NCBI GenBank assembly: GCA_007692485.1
Contig: REBY01000089.1
Span: forward strand, 1-37,351
Source: Pseudomonadaceae bacterium
Lineage (GTDB): Bacteria; Pseudomonadota; Gammaproteobacteria; Pseudomonadales; Pseudomonadaceae
Length of the DNA: 37,351 bases
Reading direction: 5' to 3'
Shown: in pieces, positions 34,554 to 37,351 of the stretch
Numbering within the stretch: the stretch's first letter is position 1
How the letters are laid out: each line of letters begins with the position of its first letter
The notes under the pieces: generated by a model
Seen by the model: only the letters and a program-made list of their open reading frames with translations
Database searches by the model: none
Told to the model about the DNA's origin: nothing
Translations under genes and position numbers: made by a program

Positions 34554-37351
34554 TCAGCTATCAAGCTGCTCCAGCAAGCCGCGCGCTTCCTGCTGCTGCT
34601 GCTCGTTACCTTCGTCAACGACTTCATTAAGAATATCGCGCGCACCTTCCTGGTCACCCATTTCGACGTAGGCTCGCGCCAGGTCCAGCTTGGTTGCGGT
34701 CTCATCAGTTCCGGACAGGAAATCAAAATCATCATCATCCATGCTGGCGTCCATGTCGGCAGGCTGCTCCTTGGTAGCTTCCGTATCTGCAGCGGCTGGC
34801 TGCTCTGGGGTGGTTTCCAGAGGATCGGCTGTTGATTCTGCAGTTGCTTCCGCATCCAGGCTGGCGGCAGCATCATCTTCCGCCATGGCAGCATTGAATT
34901 CAGCTTCAAAGTCCAACAAATCCTCATCGGACAAGCTCGAGTCGGCCTCAACATCATCGGCACTGGCCGTTTCCAGGGTCTCCGGCGCAGCCTCTGGTGA
35001 TCCGGCGGCCATCGCGTCATCATCCAGAGACCAGTCCAGCATCAGGTCGTCACCTTCCGGCAAAGACATGGCATCTGTATCACTGGCAGGCGTTTCGCTA
35101 GCCGAGAGATCCAACTCATCCTCTGGCAGATCATCGGTCAAAGACAGGTCAAAGTCATCATCCAGACTGACAGCCTGGTCGGCGTTGACGTCGGCCTTAT
35201 CAGCATCCAGCGAGCTACCCATCTCGGCGCTCAGGTCGTCGGCCTCCAGATCCAGCCCGGCAGACTCGGCATCCAGATCGCTGCGTGACAGCTCATCGCC
35301 CAGCCCATCATCAAGATCAAAGTCCAGATCCAGGTCGTCTGACTTGCTACTGTCACCACTATCAGCAAGATTGGCTAGCTCGTCTTCGCCGGCCAGGTCA
35401 GCCAGGTCAAACTCAGCATCCAGTTCGTCGCTGTCACCCGAGGAATCATCCACGGTATCAGTAGTGAAGAAATCGATATCAGCCGGTTCATTATCCGGTT
35501 CTGCGGCTACTGCACCCGCACCGGCCAGTGCAGCAGCTGCCGCGGCAACCGCTGGGAAACGTTGATCCAGGGCATTCAATGACGGCTCACTGCCACCGTG
35601 GGCGCGCAATGCGGTAGCCTGCTCGGCATAACCGGCTGCATTGTCGCGAAGACCTTCAACTTCCATCAGCTTGAGCCGCAGATCACTGCGCTCAGGCTGT
35701 TGCTCGATTGCCTTGACCAGGGTGTCACGCGCTTCATCCAGCTTGCCATAAGCAATCTGGCCTTCGGCAGCTACCAGCGCATCTTCTTCATCCACACCGG
35801 ACTCGTCATAATCGGCCAGAGCAACGTTAAAATCATCGTCCTGCTCGGCATCAGATACATCTTCACGACTGGCCTGGGCGATAAAGTTATCGGCCATTTC
35901 TTCTTCACGGCGCGCGTTGCGTCGAGACAGCGCCATCAGGATCAGCAACAAAACAATCAATGCCAAACCGGCGCCGGTGTAGAGCAGGGTCGGATTCTGT
36001 AGCAGACGCTGCAGCATAGCTTCGGCGCCGGTATCCTGAGTCGGGGTGCCTGTTTCCGGAGCTGGCGCAGTAGGCTCTTCAGCCGCTGCCACATCGGCAC
36101 CATCCACTGCCGGGGCGGCTGCGGCCGGGGCCTCCTCGTCGACAGCCTGGTCAGTGGCTGCCAGCTCACTGTCACCCGCCGCATCCATATCGCCAGCAGG
36201 AGTAAGCGGGTCATCCAGTGTCTGCAATGCCGTCAGATCCAGCTCACGGGCTTCAGCTTCTACATCAGCCAGCTCAGCGTCGACCTCCGGCAGTATGTCG
36301 GGCATTTCCGGCGTGCTGCCCAATTCCTGCTGCAAGGCTGCCAGCTGTGCATCTTTGAGTTCGAGCAGGCGCTGCAGGGTCTCCAGCTGACCTTGCACAT
36401 CGGTCAGACGCTCACCCATTTCGGCCTTCTCACGCTCAGCGGCGTCCAGTTGCTCTTTGGCCTGGTCAAGCTGATCACGCAGAGCACCGTCATCAGTTCC
36501 GTCGGCACTATCCGTCGCGGTGCTGGTCGCCTCATCGCTACCGGCAACCAGACGCAGGGTGTCACCCGTATCCGTGGTTGTCGGCGCTGGCGCAGCGGTA
36601 TCACGCTGGCGCGCATCGATTTGTCGTTGACTGGCGGTTTGCCGCGCATCCTGCCAATCAGCGTTTTGTTGCGCTACCGCGGCAACCGCCTGGCTTTGGC
36701 TGCGCTGGGTGGCCTGCTCGCTATCTGGCATCTGGAGGCGCTGGCCACTGCGCAGGCGATTGATATTGTTATCGATGAAGGCATCCGGATTCAGATCCTG
36801 AATGGCCAGCATAGTCTGGTGCACGGAAGCATTCTGCGGCCGGTTTTGCTGAGCCAGGACCCATAGGGTGTCATTCTGACCTACGGTAACCGTACCGGCA
36901 GGGTCTGCAGCGCGCGGAGCGCTGGGGGCTGGCCGGGCAGCCGGGGTGCTTGGACGGGTTGCGGGCTGTTCGGCGCGCGGAGTCGGGGTCGGCGCGCTCG
37001 CCGTTGGCGGCGTTACGGCCGGTGCGGTAACCGGGCGTGCCTGATAGGTCGGCGGATCAACCAGCAAAGTAAACTCGCGCAGCACCCGACCTGACGGCCA
37101 ACGCACTTCCAGCAGGAAGTTTACAAAGGGTTCACGAACCGGCTGACTGGAAGTTACCCGGATAAAGGCACGCCCATCCGAACCAATAACCGGGGTAAAG
37201 GTAAGATCGGTAAGAAAAAATGGCCGTTCGATACCTGCACGCCCAAAATCATCGGGCGATGCCAGGCGAGGAATAATCTCGGTACTTTCCAGATCGCGGA
37301 CCTGGAGCAGTTGAATCTCGGCATCCAGCGGCTGATTCAGGGCTGAACGCA
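34554..37351 (-). CDS. fimV: FimV, LysM inner-membrane pilus/polar assembly protein, 5' end cut by window edge
   Basis: About 931 residues are visible, reading in from the right edge (RSALNQPLDAEIQLLQVRD); the signal peptide and first residues are missing. Domains in order are the FimV N-terminal domain (REPFVNFLLEVRWPSGRVLR), a Pro/Ala/Thr-rich linker, LysM (VGQNDTLWVLAQQNRP), and a coiled coil (QLDAAEREKAEMGERLTDVQ). One membrane segment follows (YTGAGLALIVLLLILMAL), then a cytoplasmic TPR-like part (AYGKLDEARDTLVKAIEQQ). A very acidic Asp/Leu/Ser-rich region follows (about 550 to 820 of the visible part). The end is the conserved C-terminal motif (LDLARAYVEMGDQEGARDIL). FimV promotes type IV pilus assembly and cAMP signalling in P. 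aeruginosa, and the fimV-truA order matches. The missing start should lie just beyond the edge. Confidence 0.95.
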   Translation of the reverse strand, partial: RSALNQPLDAEIQLLQVRDLESTEIIPRLASPDDFGRAGIERPFFLTDLTFTPVIGSDGRAFIRVTSSQPVREPFVNFLLEVRWPSGRVLREFTLLVDPPTYQARPVTAPAVTPPTASAPTPTPRAEQPATRPSTPAARPAPSAPRAADPAGTVTVGQNDTLWVLAQQNRPQNASVHQTMLAIQDLNPDAFIDNNINRLRSGQRLQMPDSEQATQRSQSQAVAAVAQQNADWQDARQTASQRQIDARQRDTAAPAPTTTDTGDTLRLVAGSDEATSTATDSADGTDDGALRDQLDQAKEQLDAAEREKAEMGERLTDVQGQLETLQRLLELKDAQLAALQQELGSTPEMPDILPEVDAELADVEAEARELDLTALQTLDDPLTPAGDMDAAGDSELAATDQAVDEEAPAAAAPAVDGADVAAAEEPTAPAPETGTPTQDTGAEAMLQRLLQNPTLLYTGAGLALIVLLLILMALSRRNARREEEMADNFIAQASREDVSDAEQDDDFNVALADYDESGVDEEDALVAAEGQIAYGKLDEARDTLVKAIEQQPERSDLRLKLMEVEGLRDNAAGYAEQATALRAHGGSEPSLNALDQRFPAVAAAAAALAGAGAVAAEPDNEPADIDFFTTDTVDDSSGDSDELDAEFDLADLAGEDELANLADSGDSSKSDDLDLDFDLDDGLGDELSRSDLDAESAGLDLEADDLSAEMGSSLDADKADVNADQAVSLDDDFDLSLTDDLPEDELDLSASETPASDTDAMSLPEGDDLMLDWSLDDDAMAAGSPEAAPETLETASADDVEADSSLSDEDLLDFEAEFNAAMAEDDAAASLDAEATAESTADPLETTPEQPAAADTEATKEQPADMDASMDDDDFDFLSGTDETATKLDLARAYVEMGDQEGARDILNEVVDEGNEQQQQEARGLLEQLDS

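Noticed and set aside
34690-35565. Ser/Ala-rich plus-strand open frame of 291 codons
   Set aside because: It is the antisense reading of the acidic Asp/Leu region of fimV, which forces Ser/Arg codons on the other strand.
1-37351. tRNA, rRNA, CRISPR arrays, prophage or defence genes
   Set aside because: Looked for across both strands; no cloverleaf-type gene, regularly spaced repeats, integrase, or defence-type protein was recognised.

Overview
This window looks like a chromosomal core segment of a moderately GC-rich gammaproteobacterium of the Pseudomonas group. The strongest evidence is the right-hand block, which on the minus strand reads fimV-truA-trpF-trpB-trpA-accD-folC-SPOR(dedD-like)-cvpA-purF-metZ. 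As I remember it, this is the Pseudomonas aeruginosa order except that trpBA sits between trpF and accD. Other pseudomonad-like hallmarks are rnd-ycgL, cmoA-cmoB, pdxB, and O-succinylhomoserine sulfhydrylase as the methionine-pathway enzyme. The trpFBA-accD arrangement suggests a deep-branching or marine pseudomonad (Halopseudomonas-like) or a related family. I cannot name the species from the sequence alone.

Layout. 1-1289: 3'-truncated Na+/H+ antiporter-family transporter (minus). 1460-2053: flavin reductase, separated by a bidirectional terminator from a FimV-like paralogue (2103-4115, minus). 4452-6174: cmoA-cmoB (tRNA wobble uridine modification), convergent with an 879-residue GAF-PAS-PAS-GGDEF-EAL protein (6224-8863). 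A perfect 30-bp inverted repeat sits exactly at the junction and encodes the last residues and stop codon of both genes. 8908-12863 (minus): acyl-CoA thioesterase, then the overlapping ycjX-ycjF-unknown cluster. 12948-13304: queD, followed by a ~236-bp noncoding element with 28-bp terminal inverted repeats and internal hairpins. 13584-15028 (minus): ycgL-rnd. 15180-16604: a chemoreceptor with a good sigma-28 (FliA) promoter. 16649-18239 (minus): ComEA-like HhH protein and a COG3199 ATP-NAD-kinase-like protein. 18323-18517: a 64-residue unknown. 18585-20276 (minus): pdxB and epmC. 20340-22884 (plus): MATE efflux pump and DUF3080 lipoprotein. 22988-23215: tusA. 23380-23664: ABM-domain protein. 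23700-37351 (minus): rlmM, metZ, purF, cvpA, SPOR, folC, accD, trpA, trpB, trpF, truA and 5'-truncated fimV, in a nearly gapless run with several start/stop overlaps.

Functional themes are translation and tRNA/rRNA modification (cmoAB, queD, tusA, truA, rlmM, rnd, epmC), central anabolism (trpFBA, accD, folC, purF, metZ, pdxB), and surface/envelope and motility functions (two FimV proteins, chemoreceptor, c-di-GMP enzyme, SPOR protein). I see no phage, CRISPR array, toxin-antitoxin pair, defence locus or RNA gene. The most notable signals are small: the inverted repeat shared by two convergent genes, the MITE-like element after queD, and an uncharacterised gene overlapping ycjF.
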